Origin: Acanthamoeba lenticulata
Lineage: Eukaryota > Discosea > Longamoebia > Acanthamoebidae
Reading direction: 5' to 3'
DNA: 64,000 nt
Assembly: GCA_002179805.1 (NCBI GenBank)
Contig: NAVB01000024.1
Span: 25,359-89,358, forward strand
Shown: piece after piece, positions 10,822 to 22,321 of the stretch
Layout of the letters: the number at the start of each line of letters is the position of its first letter
Position numbering within the stretch: position 1 is the first letter of the stretch
Notes under the pieces: model-generated
Told to the model about the DNA's origin: nothing
Databases searched by the model: none
What the model saw: only the letters and a program-made list of their open reading frames with translations
Position numbers and translations under genes: made by a program

Positions 10822-13455
10822 ATGGCAGACCTCTGGAAGGACCTAAGCAAGGTGGCCAACAAATCATGGAAAATGGGGTGCGCTTAGAACCACAGAACGT
10901 TTTGCGTTGCGCTCGTGTGAGAACCAAAGAAAAATCAGCTCTACCCTCCTCCACAGCAAACGCTTGCATCTGCGCCCCTAAAATTCCTATTTGTACTTGG
11001 TGCCTGCAGCAAGGATTATGCGCTGGGTACGCCCGAGATCGAAATTAAAGTTCGTGAGGCGACCTCGAACGAGCCTTGGGGTCCCACAACTGCTGAGATG
11101 CAACAACTGGCCCAATCTACCTTCAACTAGTGCGAGCAACCCTCCCCTCCTTTCCCACGTTTTTATGTTGTCTTGAGGCCGTGGCCTAACACTGGTGTGC
11201 ACGCATCTCTCGGCTCTTTCCCAGCGCGGATTTGCCAATTATTATGAACACGCTTTGGAGGCGAATGGCTGACACGGGCAAGGACTGGAGGCACGTTTAC
11301 AAGGTATCGACGCGACCTCTTCTTGGCCAGCCCGCAACTTGCGCGCAACATTGCGCTGAGGTTGCTGCTTGAGCGTTGTTGTGGTGCTGGACGGTCCTCG
11401 TCGTGTGCTATCCTGACTGGGGCGCGGGGGCTGTAGTCATTGATCGTGCTGGACTTCTTCATCAAGCACGGCTCCGACCAGGCCCTCCGCGAGATGCGCT
11501 ACCACGTCGTCGACTTGCAGAACCTCACCGGCTTCCAGTACATGGACGAGAACTACCAGGACGTCGGCCAGAGCGGTGCCTGCGCCCTCCCCGACTGGCT
11601 CGCGCCCGCGCCGGCTGACGTGTCGCCACCTCACACTCACCCTCTCGTGTGCGCGTGCAGTGAGGGAAAGGGCCAAGAAGGTCCTGGAGTTGCTGCACGA
11701 CGAGAGGCGCATGAAGGAGGAGCGAACCAAGGCCCAGCAGAACCGGAGCAAGTACCAGGGCTACGGATCCGACTCGTCCATGCGCGGCGGCCCCCGCACT
11801 GGCCGTACCTCTCCCCCGCCCCTCTCTTTTGGTGAATTCTTGGCATTCCAGGGCGCTCATCCGTCCGCCCACGGCGCAGCTGGCTACGACTACGATCGCC
11901 CGTCCTATGGCGGCGAGACCGACCCGTACGGGTACAGGGCGCGCGGGAGCAGCCCCTACGGCGGACGACGCGAGGGCGGGGACGGCTACACCGGCGGCAG
12001 CCCCTATGGCGGGAGCAGCCCCTACGGCGGGCGACGGGAGGGCGGACTCGGCGGTTCGGGAGGCGGAGGCAGCGGCAGCCGCTCGCGCGCCACGGCCGAC
12101 CTGAGCGACTCGGACTCGGACTCTGAGTTTGAGCTCCCCGCCTCCCGCACGGCCAGACCCAGCGGTGGCGCCTCGACGGCCACCGCCTCCAGCGGCGGCA
12201 GCGCCGTGCCCAGGAGGCCCAGCGTGGACAACGGCAGCAGCAGCGGCAGCGGCGGCGGTGCCACCTTTGACCCCTTTGGCCAGCTGGCCGCCACACACGC
12301 CGTGCCGCCGGCCGTGAGCAGCGCCAGCAGCGCCTCGTCGTCGCCTTTCTTCCCGGCTTTCGAGTCAACGCCCGTGACGGCTCACGGCAACGGCAGCAGC
12401 AGCAGCGGGAGCACGGCGCTGCCCCCGAACCTGTTCGACTCGCCCACGATGACCTCGACGCCGCCGCCCGCCGCCGCGATGGGTCCGCCCCTCGGCGTCC
12501 AGATGGGCGGCCCGTCCCTCTTCCCGCCTGCCGCTGGCGGCTCCCAGCGGCCGCCTCAGCAGCAAGGCCCCGTCGAGGCCGAGTGGGACGCCTTTGTCGG
12601 CTTTGACGACCCCAGGAAGGTAGCGACAACAATTACTTTTATTATTATTATTATATTTATTCTTTTCAGCTTGATTATTTATTTTGAGAATGAACATTTA
12701 TGGCTGATGCGCCGGTGACGTGCAGCAACACAAGGAAGAAAACCAAAACGACCTGTGGAACAAGCACAAGAACCTGTTTGACCTGCAGCACCTCAGCCTC
12801 TCTGAGAAGGAGGCCGCCGCCGCTGGTGCCTTGCCCCCCTCTCTTCCTCCTCTTCCCACGCCGTTCTCCGTTTCTCTTGATGTGCGCTGACGCTGTGTGG
12901 TCCTCCCTGTTGACCGTCACCGGAGCTCAGCGGCCGCCGGGGCGCAGAAGAGACCGATGGCGACGATGACGTCGGCCGCCGGGCGAGGGAGGGGCGCCGC
13001 GGGCGCCCCTGCCACCGCCACGGCGGGCTCGCCCAGGCCCGCGGCGGGCCCCACCATGATGCCCATCGCGCCCGCCACGGGCATGGGCAGCGGGGCCGCC
13101 TACCCGACCTCCATGGTCGCCACGCCCTACGGCATGCCCTACGGCGCCGGCGCCACCACCGTCGGCGCCATGGGCGCCTACCCCGCCGGCATGGTGGTGT
13201 GTTCCCCGATCGTCCCCTCATCTCTCCGTCCTTGCCTCAGTGGTGCTGACCCTGTGGCGCGCGCAGGTGGGCTACGCGCCGGGCGTGCCGGGCATGGTGC
13301 CCGTGGGCTACACGACCGCGGGGGCTGCGCCGGCTCCGTTCGGCTCGGCACCGATCCCGGGAGTGCCGACGGCCGCGGCGTCCCGCCCCGGCGGAGCGGC
13401 GCCCGCCGCGGGCGCGTCGTCGTCTTCGTCCAACGGCGTCTCCCTCCTCTTCTAG
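10822..13455 (+). CDS. ENTH-domain (epsin-type) endocytic adaptor
   Basis: Exons 10822-10877, 11010-11129, 11225-11303, 11437-11575, 11661-12619, 12726-12825, 12931-13196 and 13267-13455 make 636 codons (635 residues). Seen: an ENTH domain over about the first 150 residues with IEIKVREATSNEPWGP, PIIMNTLWRRMAD, KDWRHVYKSLIVLDFFIKHG, FQYMDENYQDVG and SVRERAKKVLELL. Then a long disordered region rich in Gly, Ser, Pro and Ala: tandem SSPYGGRREGG-like units near residues 250-285 and an Asp/Ser acidic patch DSDSDSEFEL. DPFG and NLFD motifs and an NLFDLQ segment could bind clathrin or its adaptors. A Met/Gly/Pro-rich end (TPYGMPYG, PGVPGMVPVG) closes the protein. Role inferred from the family: binds phosphoinositides through ENTH and links cargo to clathrin coats. 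No ubiquitin-interacting motif is obvious. A 21-base removable segment near 11832 would keep frame but is too short for a trusted intron. Confidence 0.9.
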
Positions 13456-13956
13456 TCCAGACCCCCACCCCCGCCCTCCACTGCCTTGCTGTTCTCCGCC
13501 CTTTTTTTTTGACGTTGTCTTAGGCACAAGAAAGACATACACCCGAACGCAACGCGCACATGCCACATTTAACACCCACACAAACACCATCCGCGGGGGG
13601 TTGCTGTGGAGGGGACCAGGCCGTTGGTTGCTGGCCATGTGCCAAACGGTCATTCTTCTCCTAATTTGTCTCTGCCGCGTAACTCCCCTCGATCTCGCAC
13701 ACGTTGGGGATCGTTTTGTGTCGACATAGCTACCCCAGAGGGAGGGCCAACGTTGTTTGTTCGTACGCAGCCGCACACGACCGTTCGAACGACTGGCGCG
13801 AGTAGAGGAAAAGAGACAGCACTAATCGCCAGCAACAACCACGGCCTCTTCGAAGAGGCGCCCGGGAGGAGAATAACGAGGCTCGCGTAAAACACTTCTT
13901 CAGCTCGCCCCCCTCACCCAGCTGACGTCAGGGAGGCCTTGTTGTGCGAACGGGGG
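13456..13956. other. Intergenic region
   Basis: 501 bases between the epsin stop and the Rap-GAP start, both on the plus strand. It contains a T-run at about 13503-13510 and otherwise mixed sequence. No RNA gene or extra ORF was supported. Confidence 0.35.
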
Positions 13957-16883
13957 ATGGATTCCTCTGCGGACGGCGCCAGCAGCGGCGAACGTAAGGG
14001 CGTAGCTGTCGCCGAGGAAGGCTCGCCGACACCCTCTCCGTCAACCTCCAGCCCCAAACCCAAGACCAAAAAGAGCAAACGCTCTGGCAGCCTCATTGGA
14101 GGCTTTGTCCCTTCTTCCTCGCCTTCGCAGCGGAGACCAGGGGCCGCGCCACCGCCGGTGCTGCCCGCCGCCCCCAAGCCCGCCCTGAAGGGACGCGACG
14201 CCTACCGCAATGGCCCGCGGTCTGTACTCTCGAGCTCCAGCGAGGCTCTCCCGTCCCCGAGCTCGCCCTCTGGCTCGCCTCTGAGTTCGCCCAAGTCTAG
14301 CAAGGCAGCGCACGCGTCGTTTGCCGCCGCCATGTCCGTGGCCGGAGCGGCCTCTGCCACAGCGGCTGCCATCACATCGGGCGCCCTCACCAGCCCCCGC
14401 TCGCCCAAGGAGAGCCCGCGTTCCTCGCCGCGCAACCGACGAAGCGAGTGGCGACACGCCCACTCGTCGTCCGAGGACTTGAAGGCCATGCAGCAGACGC
14501 CCGATAGCGAGAAGGGCGAGAAGGGCGAAAAGAGCGAGAAGACGTCGGAGAAGGCAGAGAGGCGCAGGGGTCCGGCCTTGCGACATCGGTCGATCTCCTC
14601 GTCGCGTCTCGTGGAGACTTCCTCCTCGATGCTCGACCCCAGTCGCCGGCGGGCCGCGGCGCACGAGGACGCAGGCATGCCCATTCTCACAGCGTCGGCC
14701 ATGAGCGCCTCCAAGACCTTCATCTCTGGCGCTCAATCCCCGCCGGACGGGACCACTCCAGACGTAGAACTCCCTCATCGCGTTGTGTCCATCTTGACAT
14801 CATCGTCACCCGATCACTCACTCAAATGCCCTGTGACGCACAGAGGACGAAAGCCAAAATGACGAAAAAGAAGACCTTTGGGTCGCTCTCGCGCTCGAGC
14901 ATCCGCACCAGCCTGCGAAAGGGCATCTGGGGAGCTGCCGATGAGGTACGACAAGTAGCGAACTGAGGCCGCGAGTGCCAATCCTGGCGACTCACCGCAC
15001 ATCCGGGCGTATGATGTAGGACCACCAGGAGGGGGAGGATATTGAACAACAGCCCCCGCCACAGCGACCACAGGGCGCACCATCCGTGTCGCACCCCACG
15101 CTGGTCTCCAGGCCCAGCGACCTGTCCCAGGCCAAGACCTTCATGGTGGGCAAAGACGCCCTCACGGCCGAGGAGCGCGAGTGGGTCACCCAAACGCCCA
15201 ACATCCTCCAGTGGTCCGACGTACGTGTCCTTGCCCCTCGAGACCCGTTCCTTCTCCTCCCTCGAAGCTCACGACAGATCGCTCTTCGCGTGACCTCTGG
15301 CGGGAGCGCAGGAGTACAGCCCAGAGGTGGAGGAGAAGAGCCTCATTCAACAGGTCGACGGCTTCATGAGGGAGCTTGGGCGGCCGGTCTTCACCGACGC
15401 CTACGCGCGCATCGACCCCAAGGTGGCCAACGCGTTCCCGCTCATCGAGGCCGACAAGTACCGCCACTACTACAAGGACTACCTCCTCCACACGGGCGGT
15501 AATGAATGACAACCTGCCCTGTTGCTCTTCTGTTTCTGTTCAACGTTGACCGGCTGGAGGGATGCGCAGACGTGGAGAACTTTGTGAGCCACATCGAGGA
15601 CGAGCACGTGATGGGCCCCGTCGTGGTCTGCTGTGAGAGCGGCAACCGAGACCAGGCGCGGCTCAAAGTCCTCATCCACACCAGGAAGGGCACCGACCGG
15701 ACCTTTGTGCCCAACGACGGCACCAACCGGATCAAGTCCCTCAAGGCCCTTCAGCCCGGGCTCGGTCCCATCCGTTTCCTGCGAGTCAAGGACTCGCGCT
15801 TCAGCCAGGACATGGTCGACTACGAGGACAAGCTCATCGCAACCAAGTACAAGTTTGGCATCCTCTACGGTCGGGCCAACCAGTCGACGGAGGACCAGAT
15901 GTACAATAACGGTAGCCTTTTCTCTCCCTCTCTAGACTCACAGTGTTTGCACAACACAAGCTTACCTGTTCGGCCTGAGCCAGAGCACGGGAGCGCGCTG
16001 TTCGAGGAGTTCTTGGACATGCTGGGAGAGCGGGTGCGCATGCTGGGCTTCCGGCGCTTCCGAGGCGGTCTCGACGCCAAGAGTACGTTGTGCGACGTGA
16101 CACAAGGGCGATGGTTCTTGAGGTCTTTGGCTCACTTGGCGCTGCGCGCGACAACAGGGGACACGACGGGCTCACACTCTGTATATACGGAATATCGAGG
16201 CCAGGAGGTCATGTTCCATGTGAGCACATTGCTGCCCTTCTTCCCGGAAGACCCTCAGCAGGTGGAGCGCAAGCGCCACTTGGGCAACGACGTCGTCATC
16301 GTCATCTTCCGCGAGGGCTCCAACGAGCAGTTTTCGCCGCTCACCATCCGGTCCCAGTTCAACCGTACGCGCCTTTTCCTCCGTCGTCTTCAAGAAGATA
16401 CGCAACTGGCTGCTGACGAGTCTCATTTGGCGCAGATGTGTACATCGTGATCACGCCTCACAAGGAGGGCAAGAAAAAGACGACCTACCGCATGGCGGTG
16501 GTGTGCAAGCATGGCGTGCGCCCGTTCGGGCCATCACTCCCCGAACCAGCCGTGTTCAAGCGCGGCCGCAAGTTCCGCGAGTTCCTCCTCACGAAAAGTA
16601 CGACTTCTCACTGCCCCACGACCATCAACGTGACTCATTGTACAACGTGTGTGGCGTATGACGGAGAGCAGTGATCAACGGCGAACGGGCGGCCTTCCAC
16701 GCAAAGGACTTTGTCCACAAGTTCAACAACACGAGACGCATCCAGCTTCACGATGTGGTGGAGCGCTATTCCGAAGGCGCTGTTTCGGCCGAACGCAACA
16801 CCATCTTGGCGCGCCTCTCTCGCTCTACGTCCAGCATGGCCCAGACCCCCCTCTCTGCCCAACCGCCCAAGCCCCAGGCGTGA
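13957..16883 (+). CDS. Rap-GAP domain protein
   Basis: Exons 13957-14763, 14844-14945, 15020-15220, 15312-15498, 15570-15911, 15984-16082, 16158-16364, 16436-16597 and 16672-16883 sum to 773 codons (772 residues). Seen: a long Ser/Pro/Lys-rich N-terminus (about residues 1-310) with an Glu/Lys run near residues 190-205, then a folded region from VSHPTLVSRPSD onward. The C-terminal half is a Rap/ran-GAP domain with HSVYTEYRGQEVMFHVST, LLPFFPEDPQQ, RKRHLGNDVVIVIF and SPLTIRSQFN, ending VFKRGRKFREFLLTK. The asparagine of the LGNDVV motif corresponds to the catalytic Asn thumb that stimulates GTP hydrolysis by Rap-type GTPases. It probably acts in the cytosol or at the plasma membrane. The Ser-rich N-terminus is a likely phosphorylation region (inference). 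No GoLoco, PDZ or TBC domain was seen. Confidence 0.92.
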
Positions 16884-16949
16884 TCGTAGTTGAGCTGGAA
16901 AATGCAGAATAACTTTGTGATTGTCGGGGCCCGATAATTCCAGCAAAAA

Positions 16950-16978
16950 ATAAAATAAAAATACAAAGATAAAAAAAA
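16950..16978 (+). other. Candidate polyadenylation signals of the Rap-GAP gene
   Basis: Two overlapping AATAAA hexamers at about 16950 and 16955, followed by a long A-rich tract, lie 67 bases after the Rap-GAP stop. Confidence 0.45.
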
Positions 16979-17028
16979 ACTCTTCGGAAACTCAGAACGA
17001 ACAAGAATTGGATGTCCATGGCGGAGGA

Positions 17029-18764
17029 ATGGGATCCGAAAGCCTGATAGATGGGGTGGTAGGACTGGTCCTGTATTCGCTAGTTACCGTGATCACCATC
17101 GCAGCCTACGTGTGGACGGCTTTGCGCGCACGTTCGTGCTTTCACATTTCCGTGCAGACCGTTTTTCACTGCTTCCTCTTCTCTTTCCTATGTGGTAAAG
17201 CCCCTCCCCTTCCTCCCATTCCTGCCTGAAGCCACCCCCACACGGTGGTCGGGTTCCTTCTTCTATTTTATTTATTTATTTATTTATTTTACACGCCTGA
17301 AAGCGCAACGCCCTTTTCCTCCCCCCATTTTGCCTGCGTCTCTTGGCTCACGTTCTGCCTTGGGGGGGGGGGGCGCAGTGCGGTGGGGATGGCTCGCCTT
17401 GCGCACCTTCGACAACACTGATGACGAGTCCCCCGTCACCTTTGTGTACTGCCTGCTGGCTCCTCACTTCTCTCTGCTGCGAGGTTGGGCTGGCGTGCTC
17501 ACGTTGGCTACGTGCAACACAGGATGAACCGCGTCGCGTTTTGTCTCTACTTCACCTCCTTCTTGCTGGTGCTCTTCTATTGGATGGAGACCTACCACCG
17601 CAACTACATCGACGTCGACGGCGTAGGCGCCTTCCTCCCCCGCCTGCGGTACGTCGGTCTCTTCTCGGGCCTCTTTTCTTGGCGTTGCTGCGCTCTGACC
17701 CATGCGCGATCGTCAGGTGGGTATTTGTGGTCACCGTCGTGTCCATTTACATCTTCCAACGTACGTCTCTCTCTCTCTCTCTCTCTTTCCTCATCTCGCG
17801 CGGCTGTGGCCTCTCGTGGCTGACCAGACATCCCCCATCCAACCACCAGTTTCAATCCTGATTCTGTTTCTCGCAACGGGCGAAGAGCGCGATGGCGATC
17901 CCGTACAGCCTCCCCCCTCCTTGGCATATCGAACGTGTCCGCGTGGCGCCTCTGACTAAGTGCGATCGAGCGTGTGTTGTGGTGGCGATGGGAGGGCAGA
18001 TTTATGACGCCAACATCATCGCAGACGCGTGCTTGTTCCTGGTCTACGCCTTTCTGTTCCTCATCTACGGCCTCCGCATCCTCGTTGAGCGGCGCGCCCA
18101 GGCCACGCAGCTCTGGGGCGACACGCACGAAGTGTGGAAGGTGTGTGTTGCCCCAATCGTTCCCCATCCGTGGCATTCCTTGAATGCCGATCGGGAGGGC
18201 TCATCGGGAACGTCGGTTGGTGGCGCAGATGCTCGGAACGACGATGATCTTCACGGCCTGCTTTTGCTGTAGAGTGGTCATGTTCCTCTACCGGTACCTT
18301 TCTCCCCCTCTGCCCGCCAGTGCACTGCTCGCGTGAGGACTCACACACTCGAGTGCCTCCCGCATAGCCCCATCACGGGCGACTACCTGCCGGACTCATT
18401 GTTCATGATCCTGGCCTACTACGTCCCCGAGGTCCGTGTGCCCTCTTCGCCGTGCCATGGTGACCACGTCTGACGCGTGCCGTGCGCAATGCAGTTAGTG
18501 CCGTCGACGTTGCAAGTGTACATAGTGACGACCAGCAAGGAGAAGGCCCTCCGCGACAACAAGTTTGTCGAGGACCTCTACGAATCCAGCGATGACGAGC
18601 AGGCGTCGAGCAGCAGCGGCGAAGGCTCGGGCGACCTCGCCGGCGATCCACCGAGCCAAGAGAACAGCCTCGTCGGCTTCCCGCACATCGGGCCCGGCGA
18701 GGTGGTCTCGTCCGAGAGCACGGCACTCCTCCAGTACTCGCGAACGCGGACCTCCATCTACTGA
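17029..18764 (+). CDS. Seven-TM THH1/TOM1/TOM3-like membrane protein
   Basis: Exons 17029-17194, 17379-17445, 17484-17648, 17717-17760, 17850-17902, 18000-18140, 18229-18293, 18368-18431 and 18495-18764 give exactly 345 codons (344 residues). Seen: about seven hydrophobic helices, including VVGLVLYSLVTVITIAAYVW, NRVAFCLYFTSFLLVLFYW, WVFVVTVVSIYIF, LSILILFLA, ACLFLVYAFLFLIYGL and MIFTACFCCRVVMFLY. The final PDSLFMILAYYVPELVPSTL helix matches the family end before a cytosolic acidic/Ser-rich tail. Known: plant TOM1 and TOM3 are tonoplast proteins needed by tobamoviruses; relatives occur in many protists, and the normal job is unclear. Start: the first ATG in frame, just before the first helix. 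Odd: the second intron uses gtactg...gcgag, and the first intron has twelve G directly before its acceptor cgcag. Assignment is by topology and local motifs. Confidence 0.72.
17265..17290. repeat. (TTTA)n tract in intron 1 of the TOM1-like gene
   Basis: TTTATTTATTTATT-type tandem repeat inside the first intron. Confidence 0.8.
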
Positions 18765-19107
18765 CACGACCACCTTCTTCTTCACTCTGCTTTCCTGACA
18801 TCTTCCTCCCCTCCTCGAGAGCTCATCGTGCCCCGGCCGGTTGGGCCGTTGGCCTCTTCAAGTTTTGGTGTGCCCTCCCCTCCCTTATTGTCTCCTCCTT
18901 ACGCGCCAACGACAGGCTTGGTCCTTTGCTAAGCCCCAAAAGAGATTTTCAAACCACTTTGCGATCTTAGGGTGTCAACAAGGCCTCATTCTATACAAGA
19001 GGGTACTCTGTTGCTGTTGTCTGTTTCCATTCGGCCGTCCGTGCCTTGCGAGTAGTAGATTACCGATGTTCATCTCGATCGGCAGCTGAGATTAAATCGC
19101 ATTGCGA
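18765..19107. other. Convergent 3' intergenic region
   Basis: 343 bases between the TOM1-like stop and the stop of the minus-strand zinc-finger gene. No feature recognised beyond the two 3' ends. Confidence 0.35.
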
Positions 19108-19420
19108 TTACTGGGGAGGGAGGGTCGGGAAGCACTGAGCAAAGGTGTTCTTGGAGTGCTTGTTATCGGCGTGCTCCTTGAGAGTCTTGGGGTTGGAGGT
19201 ACACAAGAACGTTTGCTGCCGTGGCAAAAGAAAGATAAGATTACTCGCTGCCGAGAGCAGCCTGCAAGTTGCGCAAGGGCGTTTATACCTTGCAGATGGC
19301 ACAGATGATGCTGAGGGCCTTTTCGTTCGACTTCAGCTGGCTCTGAGCGGTAGAACCGGCATTCTTCTTGGCGTTGCGCTCACGCTTTTGCGCGGCCTGC
19401 TGAGCATTGCCCTTACCCAT
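19108..19420 (-). CDS. Small C2H2-like zinc-finger protein (At2g23090/ZNF706-type)
   Basis: Two exons, 19420-19289 and 19215-19108, make 80 codons (79 residues). Seen: a basic Gly/Gln/Arg/Lys-rich N-terminus starting MGKGNAQQAAQKRERNAKKN, then a single zinc finger: the Cys pair in IICAICKQTFLC and the His pair in EHADNKHSK. It ends in a short FAQCFPTLPPQ-like tail. This length and layout match a small conserved eukaryotic family (4F5-like head plus one finger; plant At2g23090, animal ZNF706). The molecular role is not well defined. The gene is divergent from the F-box gene, with 224 bases between the two start codons. Confidence 0.88.
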
Positions 19421-19644
19421 TGTTGATGCTTCTCTTTTTAAAATGAACAGACGGTGACGGGGCAAGTTTACAGAATGGAAAAGATGGCCGTTGCGGTAGG
19501 AAATCTGTTCTTAGCTGCTGTTGCTTCTGCGCCACACAAGAGAGAAATAGATGAGAAGGGAGAAGAAAAGAAAACTTCCGAAATATGCAAGTTATGACGA
19601 CATAACATTTTTAAAAAGAAAAACGTTTAAAAATCATTAGAAAA

Positions 19645-22105
19645 ATGGATCGCAAGACAGATGGAAGCTGTTCGCGACCACCTCTGGAGAAAGGGGAGCT
19701 TGGCAGGTGCCGCAATGTTGGCTGGAGTGCATTGCCACGGGAAGTAGAGGTCATGATACTTGCCCGTCTACCTCCACTGCACGCCCTTCGGCTCGCCACG
19801 GTGTCCTCATCCTGGCTCAGTGTACGTGCATTGCCCACCACTTGCCCCACAGGGCGTCTTCCTTACACGTGTTGCGATCGAAGGCGGTGCGCACGCCACA
19901 AGTGTGGCGCGAGCTCAAGTTCACTAGCGGGCGCCTGTGCGCGCGGCTGCTCAACGAACACCTGGGCCGCCTGTGCATCGTTTATGGCACTGCTGTGCGG
20001 CGTGTCGAGCTTCACCGGTTGCAGCTGGTGACCGACGCGGGCGTGGAGATGCTGATGCAGTGGTGTCCTCACATGCGGGCCCTCAGCATTCGCCGCTGCC
20101 CTCACGTGACGCCCAAGGTGGGCACGCCTCTGGCTCCTCAACCACTGCGCCACTCACCAGCACACTGATGACAGGCGCCCTGCAGGTGGTGGACTTGTGT
20201 ACCGAACATGTCCGGGAGGACTTTGCCGAGCTGCGGCTCAAGGCCAAGTGGACCGGCGCGTTCCGCCTGCGGGTGCAAGAGTTGAGTGCGTAGTTCTCAG
20301 CTTGGGATCACCCGACACGAGCTGCGCATGGACTCACTTTCATTCTCCCGCCCCTGCACTGATGGCGTCAGTTTGGCTGGAGAGCTTGAAGCGGCTGGTG
20401 AGCAAGTGCGGCCCTCGGCTGGAGGTGTTGGAGATGCAGGTGCAGGTGAGCATGCTCGACGGTCTGATCAACGAACTCGAGAAGCATATCGCTGCCCAGT
20501 GTGTTGGCCAATCTTCTTCTCCTTCTTCTTTCCGAGACTCGTTGTTCACCACCACGACTCCGGCAGGTGCGGTGCCCGCCTGAGGGAGCTCTCGCTGGAC
20601 TTCATCACCAGCGCCGGGCTGGAGCTGCTGGCCTTCAACTGCCCCGGCCTGGAGATCGTCAACAGCACCACCGGCATCGACTTTGACTTTGTACCTTACC
20701 GCCTCTCCGGCCTCCCCTGCCGCTGGCCTGGGGCCAGAGTCCGCTCACTTCTCCCGGGCGTCTCGTCTGCGCGCAGGGAGAGTTGGGCGAGGCCAAGTTG
20801 GGCAACATCGGCGAGCGAGCCATAGCGCTACGCCACATCAGCTACCTGGGCGTTCCCTATGGCCAGCTCCCGCGGCTCATCGCCGCGGCCTTCACCCGCC
20901 TTGAGGCGCTGGAGCTCAGCGGAGGTCTCGAAAACGAGGATGCTGGCGACGAAAACGGCGCGTCGGAAGGCGATCGATTTGTTCCCGCCACGATGCTGTC
21001 GGACCTGCTTGGGCGGTTTCCGCACCTACATCGCCTCGGCCTCACCTACTACGCCCTGCCGACCACCTTTTTCTCGGCCTCGTCGCTCGGCTCCACCGCC
21101 AGCAGGTCAGCTCCTGAGCCAAAAGAGACGAATGGGTTGATTGATTGATTGATTGATTGAAGCAGGCCATCTGACCATTGCCTGATCGGGCACGCGCAGG
21201 ACAGACTGACTTGCCTCAGCTTGGAGGGCTCCTCCGTGTCGGAGCGCGATGTTGAGGCGATTGGTGCCGAGATGCATGGCCTTGAAGAGATCAACGTTAT
21301 GCATACCGTCTTCGACGACGATCTCGTGGCGGCCTTTTGCCGCGGACATGACGCCCAGCGCTCTCGAGTCCGTGTCTTCCGTGTCGATGGCACCGAAGTC
21401 ACCATCGACGGCATCCAGGTGTTACGCTCATTCATACTCATGCCTTGAGCCCACATCCGTAGATGCTGACGCGTTTGTGTGTTTCTTTTTGTCTCATGTG
21501 ATTCGGCACAGCGCCTGGTGGACTCGTGCCCGCGGCTGCAGTCAGTCGGCTCCTACGGGCCGCCTTTGACCACGGACGAGCGTCTCCTCGGCCTGGCCCA
21601 CGCTGGCCCTCATCATGGGCCGAGGCAGCGACGTGACGCCCCATGTACGTCGCGGACAACACTGGCGGCAACAGCAGAAGCAACGCGCTAATGCACACGA
21701 GAAACAACAGGGCTTGCGGCAGTTCTTCGAGCGAGGAGGAGGGCGTGAGGCCGAGACTGTGCTCGTTGTCGGTCCCGGGACCGCCCTGGACGAGCCGGCC
21801 CTGCGCGCCCTGCTCGAACACTGCCCGCGGGTGGAGAAGCTGCGGGTCAGCGCTATGGCCTCCTTTGATGACACTTGCCTGGCGTCCCTCGCGCTCCTCG
21901 CCCCGGCTTCCCTCATCACCGCCCAGATCGTGCGTCACGCCTCTTCTTCATCGTGCCGACCTCGTCGCATTGCAACTCACACAATCTCCACTCGTGAAAG
22001 ATCGCGTGTCCTGTGACAAAAGAGGCGGCTGCAGATATGGCAACCCGAGTCAGCTTCGTGCTGGACGTCCGCTTTACGGCCACACGAATGCACAAGGTGA
22101 TGTAG
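19645..22105 (+). CDS. F-box and leucine-rich-repeat protein
   Basis: Seen: an F-box at the N-terminus (WSALPREVEVMILARLPPLH, then LRLATVSSSWLS and TPQVWRELKF), the Skp1-binding module of SCF ubiquitin ligases. LRR-like exons follow: VTDAGVEMLMQWCPHMRAL, CGPRLEVLEM, ARLRELSLDF with LELLAFNCPGLEIVNS, LIAAAFTRLEALELSG, LHRLGLTYYALP, GLEEINVMHTVF, LVDSCPRLQSVG and LEHCPRVEKLRVSAMASFDD. These are the substrate-recognition part, so the protein probably selects targets for ubiquitination. The last exon likely ends VRFTATRMHKVM with TAG at 22103-22105. Two joins do not resolve cleanly: about 19820-19870, where the F-box exon and the next exon differ in phase with no good acceptor, and about 21600-21640, where the frame changes inside an apparent exon. 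Either unusual splicing or a base error could explain them. An (ATTG)n tract sits in the intron at about 21137-21160. Confidence 0.75.
21137..21160. repeat. (ATTG)n tetranucleotide tract in an F-box gene intron
   Basis: Five to six perfect GATT/ATTG units within the intron between two LRR exons. Confidence 0.85.
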
Positions 22106-22117
22106 GCCAGGAAAAGA

Positions 22118-22145
22118 AATAAAGAAATAAAAAATTAAAATAAAA
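22118..22145 (+). other. Candidate polyadenylation signals of the F-box gene
   Basis: AATAAA at 22118 and again at 22126, in an A-rich tract starting a few bases after the proposed stop. Confidence 0.45.
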
Positions 22146-22321
22146 GAGACGAGAAACACAGAAGAATTGGAAGATTTACCAGATTAAGACTTTGTGTGCT
22201 AAAGCAGGGATGGACACGCACCATCATGTACGGGCTCCTTTCGCGACTTTTCTGCTTTGATTGTTCAAAATAAGCCCCCGGGCACATCATCTAGCGCCTT
22301 GCCTGCCGTCCCGTTAACGGC

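Noticed and set aside
19822..19872. U12-type intron ending AC (TTCCTTACAC) in the F-box gene
   Set aside because: The branch-like motif is suggestive, but the 5' end reads GTACG and not the U12 donor.
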